A stretch of 64,000 bases of DNA from Neobacillus sp. Marseille-Q6967 (GTDB taxonomy: Bacteria; Bacillota; Bacilli; Bacillales; Cytobacillaceae). The stretch is from the NCBI RefSeq assembly GCF_946151075.1, contig NZ_CAMGZB010000001.1, forward strand, positions 896,001 through 960,000, given 5' to 3'. The notes under the pieces were generated by a model. That model was not told the DNA's origin. It did not search any database and was given only the letters and a program-made list of their open reading frames with translations. The translations under genes were made by a program, and so were the position numbers. Shown here piece after piece: positions 1-7,650 of the stretch. Each line of letters opens with the position of its first letter. Within the stretch, counting starts at the first letter, position 1.

Positions 1-13
1 CAAATAAAATTTT

Positions 14-244
14 TCATCCTTTTTTTCTCCCCTTCTTATCTTTCCTCATATATCTTAAGCATTCTTGCGGGGAAGCAACCCTTTTAAAAAGCAAAAACAG
101 TATTTTATATCGCTCCTCCATTGCTCTTTTAACAATATAATCAATACGGTCATCTTTTAAATCAAATAATATTTCATCCATCTCCCGCTTAATTAGATAT
201 TCTATCTCTTTAATTTCCTTTTCATTTATTAGAAGTCCTATCAT
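14..244 (-). CDS. Small conserved hypothetical protein downstream of pdaB
   Basis: A 76-residue charged, probably cytoplasmic protein with no membrane segment, signal peptide or motif I can name. I chose the ATG at 244 because AAAGGTGA lies 6 bases upstream; the open frame continues 15 codons further without a ribosome site. The middle is rich in alternating acidic and basic residues (EIEYLIKREMDEILFDLKDD), and the tail is very basic (RKDKKGRKKG). Similar small proteins occur beside pdaB in other Bacillaceae as far as I recall, but no function is known to me. It is divergent from pdaB, and a plausible sigma-A promoter lies at 270-298. The function is not guessed. Confidence 0.6.
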   Translation of the reverse strand: MIGLLINEKEIKEIEYLIKREMDEILFDLKDDRIDYIVKRAMEERYKILFLLFKRVASPQECLRYMRKDKKGRKKG

Positions 245-269
245 GGGAATCACCTTTCTTGAATATCTA

Positions 270-298
270 GTTATAGTAGTCTTTTCCAATTTAGTAAA
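270..298 (-). promoter_or_regulatory. Predicted sigma-A promoter of the small gene at 14-244
   Basis: On the minus strand TTTACT and TATAAC are separated by 17 bases, 26 bases before the chosen start codon. Both boxes are near consensus. Prediction from sequence only. Confidence 0.4.
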
Positions 299-309
299 AT
301 TTATAATTC

Positions 310-336
310 ATATTATTTAATTCTGACGCATAGGTA
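310..336 (+). promoter_or_regulatory. Possible sporulation sigma promoter of pdaB
   Basis: ATATT at 310-314 and CATAGGTA at 329-336, 14 bases apart, resemble a sigma-E-type promoter about 35 bases before the start codon. The -10 match is imperfect and a sigma-G reading is also possible. pdaB is known to be sporulation-expressed in B. subtilis. Confidence 0.3.
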
Positions 337-370
337 TGAGACAAGGACGGGAATGGACGAGGTGGTTAAG

Positions 371-1123
371 ATGAATTTCTTTTATGTATTAAGTGGGAAA
401 ACAGTAAAACAGATTGCAGTATTAGTAATTGCAGCATTCTTTACAGCCTTTTTTCTCTATATTGAGAACATATCTCTATCTCCTGTTTTTTCGACGAAAG
501 ATGGTCCAAAAGCAGTTTATCGGGGTGATAAGGATCTTGCCCTTACCTTTAATATAGGCTGGGGGGACGAGAAGGCTGAACCAATTCTGGATGTTTTAAA
601 GAAAGAAAATGTTAAATCTGCAACATTCTTTTTAGCAGGATCATGGGCGGAAAGGCACCCTGATACGGTTAGTCGAATTGTAAAGGAAGGCTATGAAATT
701 GGGATATTAGGCTATAATTATGAAGATTATACGGAGCTAGAGGATGTTAAAATTGGCCAAGATATTTCAAGGGCGAAAGAGGCGTTTAAGAAGTTAAATG
801 TAAAGGATATAAAATTATTGCGTGCGCCAACCGGCCATTTTGATGAACGCACTTTAAAAATTGCCGAGCGTTATGGATTGACGGTCGTTCATTGGAGCAT
901 TGATTCAAAAGATTGGACGAATCCTGGTGTTAAGCAAATAGCAGCCAATATACAGAAGGCGGAAAAAGGAGATATTGTTCTCCTCCATGCTTCTGATTCT
1001 GCCAAACAAACGGCAAAGGCATTACCTGCTATTATCGAGGATATCCGAGGGAGAGGTCTAACACTTGTTTCGGTTTCAGAAATGATCGCCAATGGAGACG
1101 TAAAATCAAAAGAAATAAATTAG
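371..1123 (+). CDS. pdaB: PdaB-like polysaccharide deacetylase family sporulation protein
   Basis: About 250 residues. An N-terminal membrane anchor (roughly residues 12-33) is followed by a NodB-fold polysaccharide deacetylase domain. In B. subtilis PdaB is needed for stable dormant spores late in sporulation. The start is the ATG at 371, with GAGGTGG 8 bases upstream; it aligns with the family start MN.FYV, so the in-frame ATG at 353 is rejected. The first motif reads LTFNIGWGDE where B. subtilis has LTFDISWGDE, so the usual catalytic aspartate position is asparagine. The second motif is SWAERHPD. The HASDSAKQT segment near the C terminus is conserved. The gene is monocistronic, facing kbaA across a shared terminator. 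Confidence 0.9.
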   Translation: MNFFYVLSGKTVKQIAVLVIAAFFTAFFLYIENISLSPVFSTKDGPKAVYRGDKDLALTFNIGWGDEKAEPILDVLKKENVKSATFFLAGSWAERHPDTVSRIVKEGYEIGILGYNYEDYTELEDVKIGQDISRAKEAFKKLNVKDIKLLRAPTGHFDERTLKIAERYGLTVVHWSIDSKDWTNPGVKQIAANIQKAEKGDIVLLHASDSAKQTAKALPAIIEDIRGRGLTLVSVSEMIANGDVKSKEIN

Positions 1124-1126
1124 TTT

Positions 1127-1165
1127 AAAAAACCGTCCATTGTTTTAAATGGACGGTTTTTTGCT
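1127..1165. terminator. Bidirectional terminator between pdaB and kbaA
   Basis: A perfect hairpin (AACCGTCCAT pairing with ATGGACGGTT) is flanked by A-run and T-run, so it can terminate both converging genes. It starts 4 bases after the pdaB stop, and its far arm overlaps the last kbaA codons. Confidence 0.9.
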
Positions 1166-1825
1166 TAATTTGGCTTCTTTATTTTTTCCGTTTGACTGCT
1201 TCCCTGAAAGCTTTTGTCTTTCCTGTTGGGATTGAATGTTTAGTTTATGAAGAATTAGTAATTGATAAGCATTGCAGGCAAGGAGAGAGAACAGCATGAG
1301 ATATAACCAGCTTTGCTCATTTACCCTTAATACAGGAAACCATTCAATTACCGTTACAACTATCATAAAAAAGAGAGCAGGAATAAATGCTTCTTTATTG
1401 GTCTGTCGGGCTTTAAAATAAGCAACAACGACTGCGCTTAGCAATAGAATAACTGCTAACATTATATAAGGAAGAAGGTTGTCCCCTGATTTAGCAAAAG
1501 TTTCGAACCGTAGATATACAAGGTCAAATAACACGAAAAGTATTAAGACCACTTGAACTCCGTTCCAAAGGGAAACTGATTTAAAAATCCCTAACCCAAA
1601 GCGATGGACGGTTAGATATGCAAAAAACCCCATTTGGCTGATCACACTAAAAAGAAAGCCCATGAATATTAACCAAACGGTGGTTGATACTATATCTAAA
1701 AATTGAAAGTTAGTAAAATAAGGTTGAAACTCATTCCAGCGGACGATAAAACCTAATAATGCAGTTACCAGTCCACCAATTAATAATGTGGTCATGAAAA
1801 ATTTAACCCAGATACGACTTGTCAC
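1145..1825 (-). CDS. kbaA: KinB-signalling pathway activation protein KbaA
   Basis: An integral membrane protein of about 226 residues with about six hydrophobic segments and a long basic cytoplasmic tail (from about residue 200, rich in K, Q and S). In B. subtilis KbaA activates the KinB sensor kinase that feeds the sporulation phosphorelay. The start is the GTG at 1825, because GGAGG lies 8 bases upstream and the protein then begins with TSRIWVKFFMTTLL, matching the family start. The upstream ATG at 1840 is itself part of the ribosome site. The QMGFFAYLTVHRFGLGIF segment is highly conserved. The tail is longer than in B. subtilis (198 residues in total). Confidence 0.9.
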   Translation of the reverse strand: MTSRIWVKFFMTTLLIGGLVTALLGFIVRWNEFQPYFTNFQFLDIVSTTVWLIFMGFLFSVISQMGFFAYLTVHRFGLGIFKSVSLWNGVQVVLILFVLFDLVYLRFETFAKSGDNLLPYIMLAVILLLSAVVVAYFKARQTNKEAFIPALFFMIVVTVIEWFPVLRVNEQSWLYLMLFSLLACNAYQLLILHKLNIQSQQERQKLSGKQSNGKNKEAKLSKKPSI

Positions 1826-1904
1826 ATTAACAGCCTCCATAATATTAGTTCCTAACTGATTGTATCAATCCAAATATGAAAAATCCATATTTTCATTTGC
1901 CGAA

Positions 1905-1935
1905 CGAATAATCTAAACCTTTTTTCTTCATCCTA
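1905..1935 (+). promoter_or_regulatory. Predicted sigma-G promoter of gerD
   Basis: CGAATA and CATCCTA are separated by 18 bases, close to the sigma-G consensus TGAATA-17/18-CATACTA, and lie 34 bases before the gerD start. gerD is a known forespore sigma-G gene in B. subtilis, so the match has prior support. Confidence 0.6.
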
Positions 1936-1969
1936 AAATTAAGGATGATGATGTGAAAGGAGCTTGTAT

Positions 1970-2557
1970 ATGAAAAGAATCAGCCTTGTGCTTCTTTTAC
2001 CCGTTATCGTGTTCCTAAGCAGCTGTGCTCCTGCGGCTGAAGGCAATACGGGGGGCCAAGTAGATTACGAAGAAACGAAAAAGATGGTTGTTGATATTCT
2101 AAAAACAGATGATGGGAAGAAAGCATTACAGGAAGTGATGTCAGACGATGCAATGAAGGAAAAATTAGTAATGGATCAGAAAGTGGTTCAAGATACCATT
2201 TCGACAACTCTTACTTCAGAGCAGGCAACAGAGTTTTGGAAAAAGACCTTTAACGATACTGAATTCGCTAAAGGTGTCGCAAAAAGTATGAGGACAGAAA
2301 ATGAAGCATTATTAAAGGATTTAATGAATGACCCTGAGTATAGAGCGATGATGATTGAAGTTTTTAAAGAACCTGAAATGCAGAAGGAAATGGCTGATGC
2401 GCTAAAGAGTAAGGAATATCGGGAACATCTTCAAAGCGTTATAACAGAAACATTAGATAGCCCGCTCTATAAAGCAAAAATGCAGGAACTCCTTCTTAAG
2501 GCCGCTGAAGAGGCCCAAGCTAAGCAAGAAGAAAAGCCTAAAGAAGAGGGTTCCTAA
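1970..2557 (+). CDS. gerD: Spore germination lipoprotein GerD
   Basis: A 195-residue lipoprotein. A basic N terminus, a hydrophobic core and lipobox LSSC put the lipidated cysteine at residue 19. In spores GerD sits on the inner membrane and scaffolds the germinant-receptor cluster. The body is helical and rich in K, E and M, with the conserved LMNDPEYR and LDSPLYKAKMQELL segments, then a hydrophilic tail rich in K, E, A and Q. The start at ATG 1970 has AAAGGAG 7 bases upstream; the in-frame TTG at 1964 is too close to that site. Transcribed convergently with salA. Confidence 0.93.
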   Translation: MKRISLVLLLPVIVFLSSCAPAAEGNTGGQVDYEETKKMVVDILKTDDGKKALQEVMSDDAMKEKLVMDQKVVQDTISTTLTSEQATEFWKKTFNDTEFAKGVAKSMRTENEALLKDLMNDPEYRAMMIEVFKEPEMQKEMADALKSKEYREHLQSVITETLDSPLYKAKMQELLLKAAEEAQAKQEEKPKEEGS

Positions 2558-2572
2558 TAAAATAGTCTGCAA

Positions 2573-2607
2573 AAAGAGCCTCTTCTATATAGGAGAGACT
2601 CTTTTCT
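2573..2607. terminator. Bidirectional terminator between gerD and salA
   Basis: An interrupted hairpin (AAAAAGAG..CTCT / GGAG..CTCTTTT) between the two convergent stop codons at 2557 and 2616, A-rich on one side and T-rich on the other. Confidence 0.7.
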
Positions 2608-2615
2608 ATACCTAT

Positions 2616-3674
2616 TTATTTTTTTAGAAGGCTTGTGATTTTTTCGGCCATATCTAAATAGATTTTACCAAGTTTGTGATCTTCTTGATAAACGGATGGT
2701 GCAAAGTCTTCATCGTTCCAATCAGGCTGGTTTAATGGCAGACGGCCTAGAAGTTCTGTATTCAATTCTTCCGCCAACTTATCGCCGCCGCCTCGGCCAA
2801 ATACATATTCTTTCTCGCCTGTTACCTTGCTTTCGAAATACGCCATATTTTCGATGATCCCTAGTATCTCATGATCTGTACGTAGTGCCATCGCACCGGC
2901 ACGAGCCGCTACAAAGGCAGCAGTTGGATGTGGTGTTGTGACAATGACTTCCTTACACGCCGGGAGCATCGTATGCACATCTAATGCGACATCTCCCGTA
3001 CCTGGAGGTAAATCTAGTAGCAAGTAGTCAATATCTCCCCACTCGACTTCATTAAAAAAGCTATTCAGCATTTTCCCTAACATTGGACCGCGCCAGATAA
3101 TAGGAGAATTATCTTCTACAAAGAAGCCCATTGAGATTACTTTTACACCGAAACGTTCTACAGGAAGGATTTTTTCCCCTCTTACAACCGGTCTTTTTGT
3201 AATCCCCATCATATCGGGAACGCTGAACCCGTAAATATCGGCATCAACTAATCCAACTTTTTTTCCTAAACGTGCTAGAGCTACAGCAAGGTTCACGGAC
3301 ACGGTGGATTTACCAACGCCCCCTTTTCCGCTTGCTATTGCAATAAACGTTGTTTTACTTCCAGGAGAAAGTAGATTTTGTCCGCCGGTTTCAGCCGCCG
3401 CTTGACGATGCTCTGCTAAAACGGACTCAGGCAGGTCACTAAAACGGATTCCAACCGTCTGGGCTCCAGCCTCTTTTAAAAGATTGACGATTTGCGTTTG
3501 AAGCTGCAACTGTTCAGCTGTTCCTGTTTTTGCAATTTGTATTTTCACACTGACGTGATTTTTCTCTTCTTTTATTTTAATTTCTTCAATCGCATTTAAA
3601 TCGGCTAAGGATTTATGTAAAAATGGCTCTTTTAGTCCTCCGAGTATTTCACGGATTTTTACTTCTGTTAACAT
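2616..3674 (-). CDS. salA: Mrp/NBP35-type P-loop ATPase SalA
   Basis: A 352-residue protein, the same length as B. subtilis SalA. The N-terminal ~100 residues form a MIP18/DUF59-like domain. A deviant P loop GKGGVGKS follows at about residues 116-123, then the Mrp signature DLPPGTGD. SalA belongs to the Mrp ATPases related to iron-sulfur carriers; in B. subtilis it represses scoC and so raises exoprotease production. The start is the ATG at 3674 with GAGGTG 7 bases upstream; the in-frame GTG at 3689 is part of that site. It is separated from cwlD by that gene's terminator and has its own promoter. Confidence 0.9.
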   Translation of the reverse strand: MLTEVKIREILGGLKEPFLHKSLADLNAIEEIKIKEEKNHVSVKIQIAKTGTAEQLQLQTQIVNLLKEAGAQTVGIRFSDLPESVLAEHRQAAAETGGQNLLSPGSKTTFIAIASGKGGVGKSTVSVNLAVALARLGKKVGLVDADIYGFSVPDMMGITKRPVVRGEKILPVERFGVKVISMGFFVEDNSPIIWRGPMLGKMLNSFFNEVEWGDIDYLLLDLPPGTGDVALDVHTMLPACKEVIVTTPHPTAAFVAARAGAMALRTDHEILGIIENMAYFESKVTGEKEYVFGRGGGDKLAEELNTELLGRLPLNQPDWNDEDFAPSVYQEDHKLGKIYLDMAEKITSLLKK

Positions 3675-3713
3675 CTCATAACACCTCACTGATTGAATTC
3701 GTTTCCATTTCTC

Positions 3714-3742
3714 AGTATACCATACTCCAAATGAGAATCAGT
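3714..3742 (-). promoter_or_regulatory. Predicted extended -10 promoter of salA
   Basis: Minus-strand TGGTATACT is an extended -10 element, 40 bases upstream of the salA start. No good -35 box is present. Confidence 0.4.
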
Positions 3743-3778
3743 TAAATGAATCACTTATTAATAGTGTTTATTAATGTA

Positions 3779-3808
3779 AAAAAATAGAAGGTGACTTTCA
3801 CCTTCTTA
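3779..3808 (-). terminator. cwlD terminator
   Basis: AGAAGGTGA-AAG-TCACCTTCT followed by ATTTTTTTA. The hairpin overlaps the cwlD stop codon. Confidence 0.85.
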
Positions 3809-4534
3809 ATCTTCTTCCTTTAATTCCTTTTCATTCGTAAAATAACGGAGAACTCCTTGGTAGACTGATGCTGCGACTTTTTCCTGATAAGACTCTTTTT
3901 TCAATAATTCTCTTTCTGTAGGATTGGAAAGGAAACCAACCTCCACTAACACCCCAGGCTTCTTTGCATTTTTTAAAATATAAACCTGATTAATCGGCTT
4001 GGCCTTTCGTGTCGTATTGCCTAGATTTTTACGAAGCTCATCTTGAATAAATTTCGCCGCTTTTGCATTTTCTTTATAATGAGGGGCATAAAAAGTCTGA
4101 GCCCCGCTCCAGCGTGACGAAGGAATAGCATTTAAGTGGATACTTACGAATAGATCATTGTCTGTGTCATTAATCATTTTTAACCTTTTCTTCAAGTCCT
4201 CTACTTTACGCCGGCTGTAACCTCTTGTATCAGGGGCGGCTAAATCCTTATCCGTTTCACGGGTCATAATGACCAATGCTCCCTGCTCTTGTAAATAGTC
4301 CCTAACCTTTAAGGAAATGTCTAATGCAATGTCCTTTTCCAGTGTCTTTTTTGTCCCTGCACCGCCGTCCGGTCCTCCATGGCCGGGATCCAGTAAAATA
4401 ATTTTACCTGATAAGGGCAGATTCCAGGAGTCACCCCATGTGTTTTCCTTAATAAAGTCATATTGTAAAATGAAGAATAAAATAAGTAAACCAACAGAAA
4501 ACCCAATGACCTTCATTCTTTTTCTCGACAACAC
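3806..4534 (-). CDS. cwlD: N-acetylmuramoyl-L-alanine amidase CwlD
   Basis: About 242 residues: an N-terminal membrane anchor (about residues 8-22), then an Amidase_3 domain from residue 40 on. Zinc-ligand and catalytic motifs are visible: DPGHGGPDGG, the SIHLNA histidine, and VEVGFLSNP with the active-site glutamate. In spores CwlD removes peptide side chains from muramic acid as the first step to muramic-delta-lactam. I prefer the GTG at 4534 because GGAAGG lies 6 bases upstream; the ATG at 4540 abuts that site. The group II intron lies 72 bases upstream, so the native promoter region is shortened or replaced. Confidence 0.92.
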   Translation of the reverse strand: MLSRKRMKVIGFSVGLLILFFILQYDFIKENTWGDSWNLPLSGKIILLDPGHGGPDGGAGTKKTLEKDIALDISLKVRDYLQEQGALVIMTRETDKDLAAPDTRGYSRRKVEDLKKRLKMINDTDNDLFVSIHLNAIPSSRWSGAQTFYAPHYKENAKAAKFIQDELRKNLGNTTRKAKPINQVYILKNAKKPGVLVEVGFLSNPTERELLKKESYQEKVAASVYQGVLRYFTNEKELKEED

Positions 4535-4605
4535 AATCATCCTTCCCGCTCGTCCCTATTCACTTAACTATATGGGACAAGAGGGAGTTTTAGAACTCTG
4601 GTCAA

Positions 4606-6461
4606 ATCGAGTAGAGGGAAAATAAGATGATTATTTTCGCCCCTCTCACAACACCGTACGTACGTTTCGCGTATACGGCGTTTCAATCTATATTGCAGTG
4701 TGTACTTTTAGATACTGTTCTAAAGCAGAGGGAAGTCCCCTCTGCTTTAGTCTTTTGTTTGAGATGGCTCTTTGGACAACTTTCGATAATCCTATATACC
4801 GATAACCCTTTCGACAATAGGTTAATCCTCGCGCTTCTTGCTCCGGAATCCCAAGCTGAATGAGCGATTTGATTTGTTTCTTCGGTAATTTCCATTGTTT
4901 CCAGATGATTACCCTAATTCTGGAGCGAAGCTTCATATCTATTCGCTCCGTTGCCTTTTTCATGTTTCCTATCCTGAAGTAGTTTACCCACCCGAATATG
5001 ACTTGCTTCAATTTTAATATTCGATAGTCTAGTGAGACACCCCAGTTTCTCTTTGTCAGTTTTCGAAGCTTCCTTTGGAATTTCTGTATGGAACTGAGGT
5101 GGGGTTTTACTTGGTATCTTTGGTTGTTAACATCGTAATAGTAACCGAATCCTAAGAATTTTAATTCTTTTGGACGTGAAATTTTACTCTTCTCTACGTT
5201 AACGATTAATCCTAGTCTATCCTCTATAAATCTCACGATTGATTTCATTACTCTACTCGCTGCTTTCTCACTCTTTACAAAGATGAGAGCGTCATCAGCG
5301 TATCTTACGAACTGTAGTCCTCTTTTCTCTAGTTCCTTATCGAGTTCATTCAACATAATATTACTCAATAATGGGCTAAGGTTTCCTCCTTGCGGAGTCC
5401 CGATGGGTGTTTCTTCATATTTCCCTTTCACCATAACTCCACTAACTAAGTATTTTCTGATTAACGAGATGACATCACCATCATCTATTGTGTTGGCAAT
5501 AATTCGCATGAGTTTATCGTGATGAACTGTATCGAAGAATCTTTCGAGGTCAATGTCTACTACCCAATCGTATCCATCATTCAGAAATTCCAAGCTTTTA
5601 ATAATAGCCATTTCACAACTTCTTTTTGGTCTAAAACCGTAACTGAATTCACTGAAATGCTTTTCAAATATCGGACTGAGAACCTGATGAATGGCTTGTT
5701 GAACTACTCTGTCCACTACTGTTGGTATTCCCAACTTGCGCATCTTGCCATTTTCTTTTGGGATTTCCACTCTTAAGGCAGCTTGTGGTTGGTATTTTCT
5801 TGTTCTGATGCGCTGACGTAGCTCATCCTTGTTCTCTTTCAGATATTGCTTTAGTTCGTCGACTGTTACTCCATCGACCCCACTTGCACCTTTATTTTTA
5901 TAGACTCGCAAGTAGGCTTCGTTCATATTTTGGTTACTTAAAATCTGTTCTAAAAGTTCCACACTCGTTTCTCCTTCCCTCTCACGTAGTAAGTGATAGC
6001 TCCATTTTGGTTAGCCTTTGAGATACGCTCATACTTTCACCATTAATACATTCGGAGAACGTCACTTACGCATTCGTGGTGTTGAAACACTATAAATTGT
6101 TCAGCCCTTCATGAATTAATTTCACTACTATGGCTTCTGCTGACTTCTTGCGACTAACCTTTTTCGACTGTACTTTTGTACATCCGCAAGACCTCCCGGG
6201 GTAAGACAACTATCTTTCCTCTTTTACTCGCCTGATTTACTTAATAAAGTTACGCACATCTTTCGGACTTTAACTTGTGTTGGAGTCTTATCCCTTTATA
6301 GAGCCTTAGTATCAGATTTCTGTTCGTCGAGCCAAGATTTTATTCCACGCTTCCTCCAGCCCTTACCTCACAGTAAGTACCTTGCGCTTCCTTAGTGGTT
6401 GGTCGATGTGTACCCCCACAGTGGACTTTCACCACCTAGATAGATGCCATGCCTGGCACAC
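4606..6461 (-). mobile_element. Group IIC intron, complete, inserted behind the ybaK terminator
   Basis: The intron RNA is about 1,856 bases. The 5' end reads GTGTGCCAGGCATGG at 6461. A single multifunctional ORF lies in domain IV. A canonical domain V follows at about 4639-4671 (two arms, CCGTATACG and CGTACGTACGG, around a GAAA loop). Domain VI at about 4607-4639 has an unpaired A near 4612, six bases before the 3' end at about 4606 (GAT). The upstream exon is a rho-independent terminator stem plus TTTTGTT, the hallmark target of class C introns, which insert a few bases behind terminator hairpins. Boundaries are good to a few bases; domain I pairings were not checked. Confidence 0.88.
4688..5962 (-). 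CDS. ltrA: Group II intron reverse transcriptase/maturase
   Basis: A 424-residue intron-encoded protein, open from a GTG start at 5962 that has GGAAGGAG 6 bases upstream. The reverse transcriptase blocks are in order: SYGFRPKRS (block 2a), the first catalytic aspartate in DIDLERFFD, GTPQGGNLSPLLSNIML (block 4), the catalytic RYADD (block 5), and LKFLGF (block 7). The maturase domain X (GIIM) follows, including GWVNYF and an RGLTYCRKGYRYIG-type C terminus. There is no endonuclease domain, as usual for class C. All key residues are present and the frame is unbroken, so splicing and retrohoming look possible. Confidence 0.95.
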   Translation of the reverse strand: MELLEQILSNQNMNEAYLRVYKNKGASGVDGVTVDELKQYLKENKDELRQRIRTRKYQPQAALRVEIPKENGKMRKLGIPTVVDRVVQQAIHQVLSPIFEKHFSEFSYGFRPKRSCEMAIIKSLEFLNDGYDWVVDIDLERFFDTVHHDKLMRIIANTIDDGDVISLIRKYLVSGVMVKGKYEETPIGTPQGGNLSPLLSNIMLNELDKELEKRGLQFVRYADDALIFVKSEKAASRVMKSIVRFIEDRLGLIVNVEKSKISRPKELKFLGFGYYYDVNNQRYQVKPHLSSIQKFQRKLRKLTKRNWGVSLDYRILKLKQVIFGWVNYFRIGNMKKATERIDMKLRSRIRVIIWKQWKLPKKQIKSLIQLGIPEQEARGLTYCRKGYRYIGLSKVVQRAISNKRLKQRGLPSALEQYLKVHTAI

Positions 6462-6490
6462 AACAAAAGCGCCTAATAACAGGCGCTAAA
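6462..6490 (-). terminator. ybaK terminator, also the intron's 5' exon
   Basis: AGCGCCT-GTTATT-AGGCGCT followed by TTTTGTT on the minus strand, 20 bases after the ybaK stop. The intron begins exactly behind the T-tract. It would still act as a terminator at the DNA level. Confidence 0.85.
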
Positions 6491-6506
6491 CTTTTCATTA
6501 TTTGTG

Positions 6507-6950
6507 TTAATGAAGGCGGAGTTTATGGCGTCGCTGCCCCTTTTCAAATCCTTCCCGCCACCAGACATCGATATATCCCTCACAGGAAAAATACAAGGAT
6601 TCGCTCATAGCCCCTTCTCCTCCGCTTCCCCAGTAAAGCAAAAAGTTATATAGGGTATCGATTAAATGTTTTTCTTCCCGGTAACAACGTTTTCGAACAT
6701 CCTCGATACTCTCTCCATAATATCCAAATTTACTAAATTTAGCCCCTAATAAATAAGCTTCTAATGCTACATCATAACACGCTTCCTCAATACCAGAGTT
6801 CATGATAAAACTGGAAGCGATTCTCGATGAACCAAAATATTGCTGAACCCGTTCTTTTAATGTTTTAACGGATAAATCCCTAAGGACAGAACGCTCATAT
6901 TTGATTTGCTTGTCTCGCCGTTTTTCTTTAAAGGTCGTAATAACATTCAA
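6507..6950 (-). CDS. ybaK: YbaK, DUF2521 family protein
   Basis: A 147-residue protein of the DUF2521 family, unknown function, normally located between rpsI and cwlD in Bacillus. It starts with TTG at 6950, with AAGAGGTG 8 bases upstream. It is probably soluble and mostly helical, with a conserved aromatic C-terminal part (GYIDVWWREGFEKG) and a basic tail. It lies one codon-length downstream of a tiny cysteine-rich ORF (stop at 6958) that overlaps its ribosome site, so the two may be coupled. It is closed by its own terminator, behind which the intron sits. Confidence 0.85.
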   Translation of the reverse strand: MNVITTFKEKRRDKQIKYERSVLRDLSVKTLKERVQQYFGSSRIASSFIMNSGIEEACYDVALEAYLLGAKFSKFGYYGESIEDVRKRCYREEKHLIDTLYNFLLYWGSGGEGAMSESLYFSCEGYIDVWWREGFEKGQRRHKLRLH

Positions 6951-6957
6951 TGCTTTT

Positions 6958-7065
6958 TCACCTCTTAGGACTATTCTTCATATTCTGCTGACAAGAAATG
7001 CAAGGTCCAAAGTGATTTCCTTTGCCAATTTTTATCCCAATAGGACAAACATTACAGAGCAGCAT
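6958..7065 (-). CDS. Putative 35-residue zinc-ribbon-like mini-protein upstream of ybaK
   Basis: An ATG at 7065 opens 35 codons ending at TGA 6958. The peptide begins MLLCNVCPIGIKIGKG and contains CNVC and CISC pairs 14 residues apart, the spacing of a small treble-clef or zinc-ribbon site, plus a basic C terminus (NSPKR). The stop lies inside the ribosome site of ybaK (AAGAGGTGA), an arrangement typical of translational coupling. No strong Shine-Dalgarno precedes the ATG; an in-frame GTG at 7086 is an alternative. I know no named family for it. It could be chance, but two CxxC pairs in 35 residues argue for a real peptide. Confidence 0.4.
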   Translation of the reverse strand: MLLCNVCPIGIKIGKGNHFGPCISCQQNMKNSPKR

Positions 7066-7142
7066 AACCCCATTTTGTACATACACCGATTATCAGGCTT
7101 CCGCCTATAATACATAAAATGTTTAGTCAGAGGAGGGCTCTC

Positions 7143-7625
7143 ATGTATTATTACAATAATCCTTATCAGCTGCCAGTGACCTACGATTACTATGATGCCT
7201 GGTGGAGAAACGGAGGACAATTTCAAGAACTGTTGTCGTCCATTCTTAATGGGATTAAGGGCGAGGCAGCGGCCATTGATTTTTATACACGACTGGTTAA
7301 AGACGCGCCGGACAACAAGCACCGAGAAGATATTCAGCATGCACTTGACGATGAGAAGATCCATTTAAAAGAATTTACACAGCTTTATAAAAGCTTAAGC
7401 GGTCAGGACCCTAAATATCAGATTAAAAAAACGAAGTACAACACATATGAGGATGGACTCAGAATTGCTTACGGGGATGAATTAGAGGCTTATGAGGATT
7501 ATCGAAACAGTTTTCTTCTGACACAGAATATGGCCGTCAGGGATATATTTTTCCGGGCTATGACGGATGAAATTGAGCATGCTACCCGTTTTGGCTTTTT
7601 ATTAATGGGATTAAATAAAAGGTAA
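7143..7625 (+). CDS. Ferritin-like diiron-fold protein
   Basis: About 160 residues. Start ATG 7143 with GAGGAGGG 5 bases upstream; the longer frame from 7119 has no site. The N terminus is tyrosine-rich (MYYYNNPYQLP), followed by a four-helix ferritin-like domain. Candidate metal ligands come in the ferritin order: E in IKGEAAAIDFY, ExxH in DDEKIHLKEF, E in YGDELEAYEDY, and ExxH in TDEIEHATRF. This pattern is typical of rubrerythrin/ferritin-like proteins of spore formers, some of which are coat-associated. Role in this organism unknown. It is divergent from ybaK and convergent with nhaC across a shared terminator. Confidence 0.75.
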   Translation: MYYYNNPYQLPVTYDYYDAWWRNGGQFQELLSSILNGIKGEAAAIDFYTRLVKDAPDNKHREDIQHALDDEKIHLKEFTQLYKSLSGQDPKYQIKKTKYNTYEDGLRIAYGDELEAYEDYRNSFLLTQNMAVRDIFFRAMTDEIEHATRFGFLLMGLNKR

Positions 7626-7650
7626 AGCAATCAAGATGCTTTACCTTTTT
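7617..7650. terminator. Bidirectional terminator between the ferritin-like gene and nhaC
   Basis: AAGGTAAAGC pairs with GCTTTACCTT around a 9-base loop, followed by a T7 run on the plus strand and an A-run on the other side. It overlaps both stop codons. Confidence 0.85.

Noticed and set aside
4627..4863. Small plus-strand frame at the intron 3' end
   Set aside because: Lies antisense to intron domains V/VI and the maturase gene; no independent coding signal.
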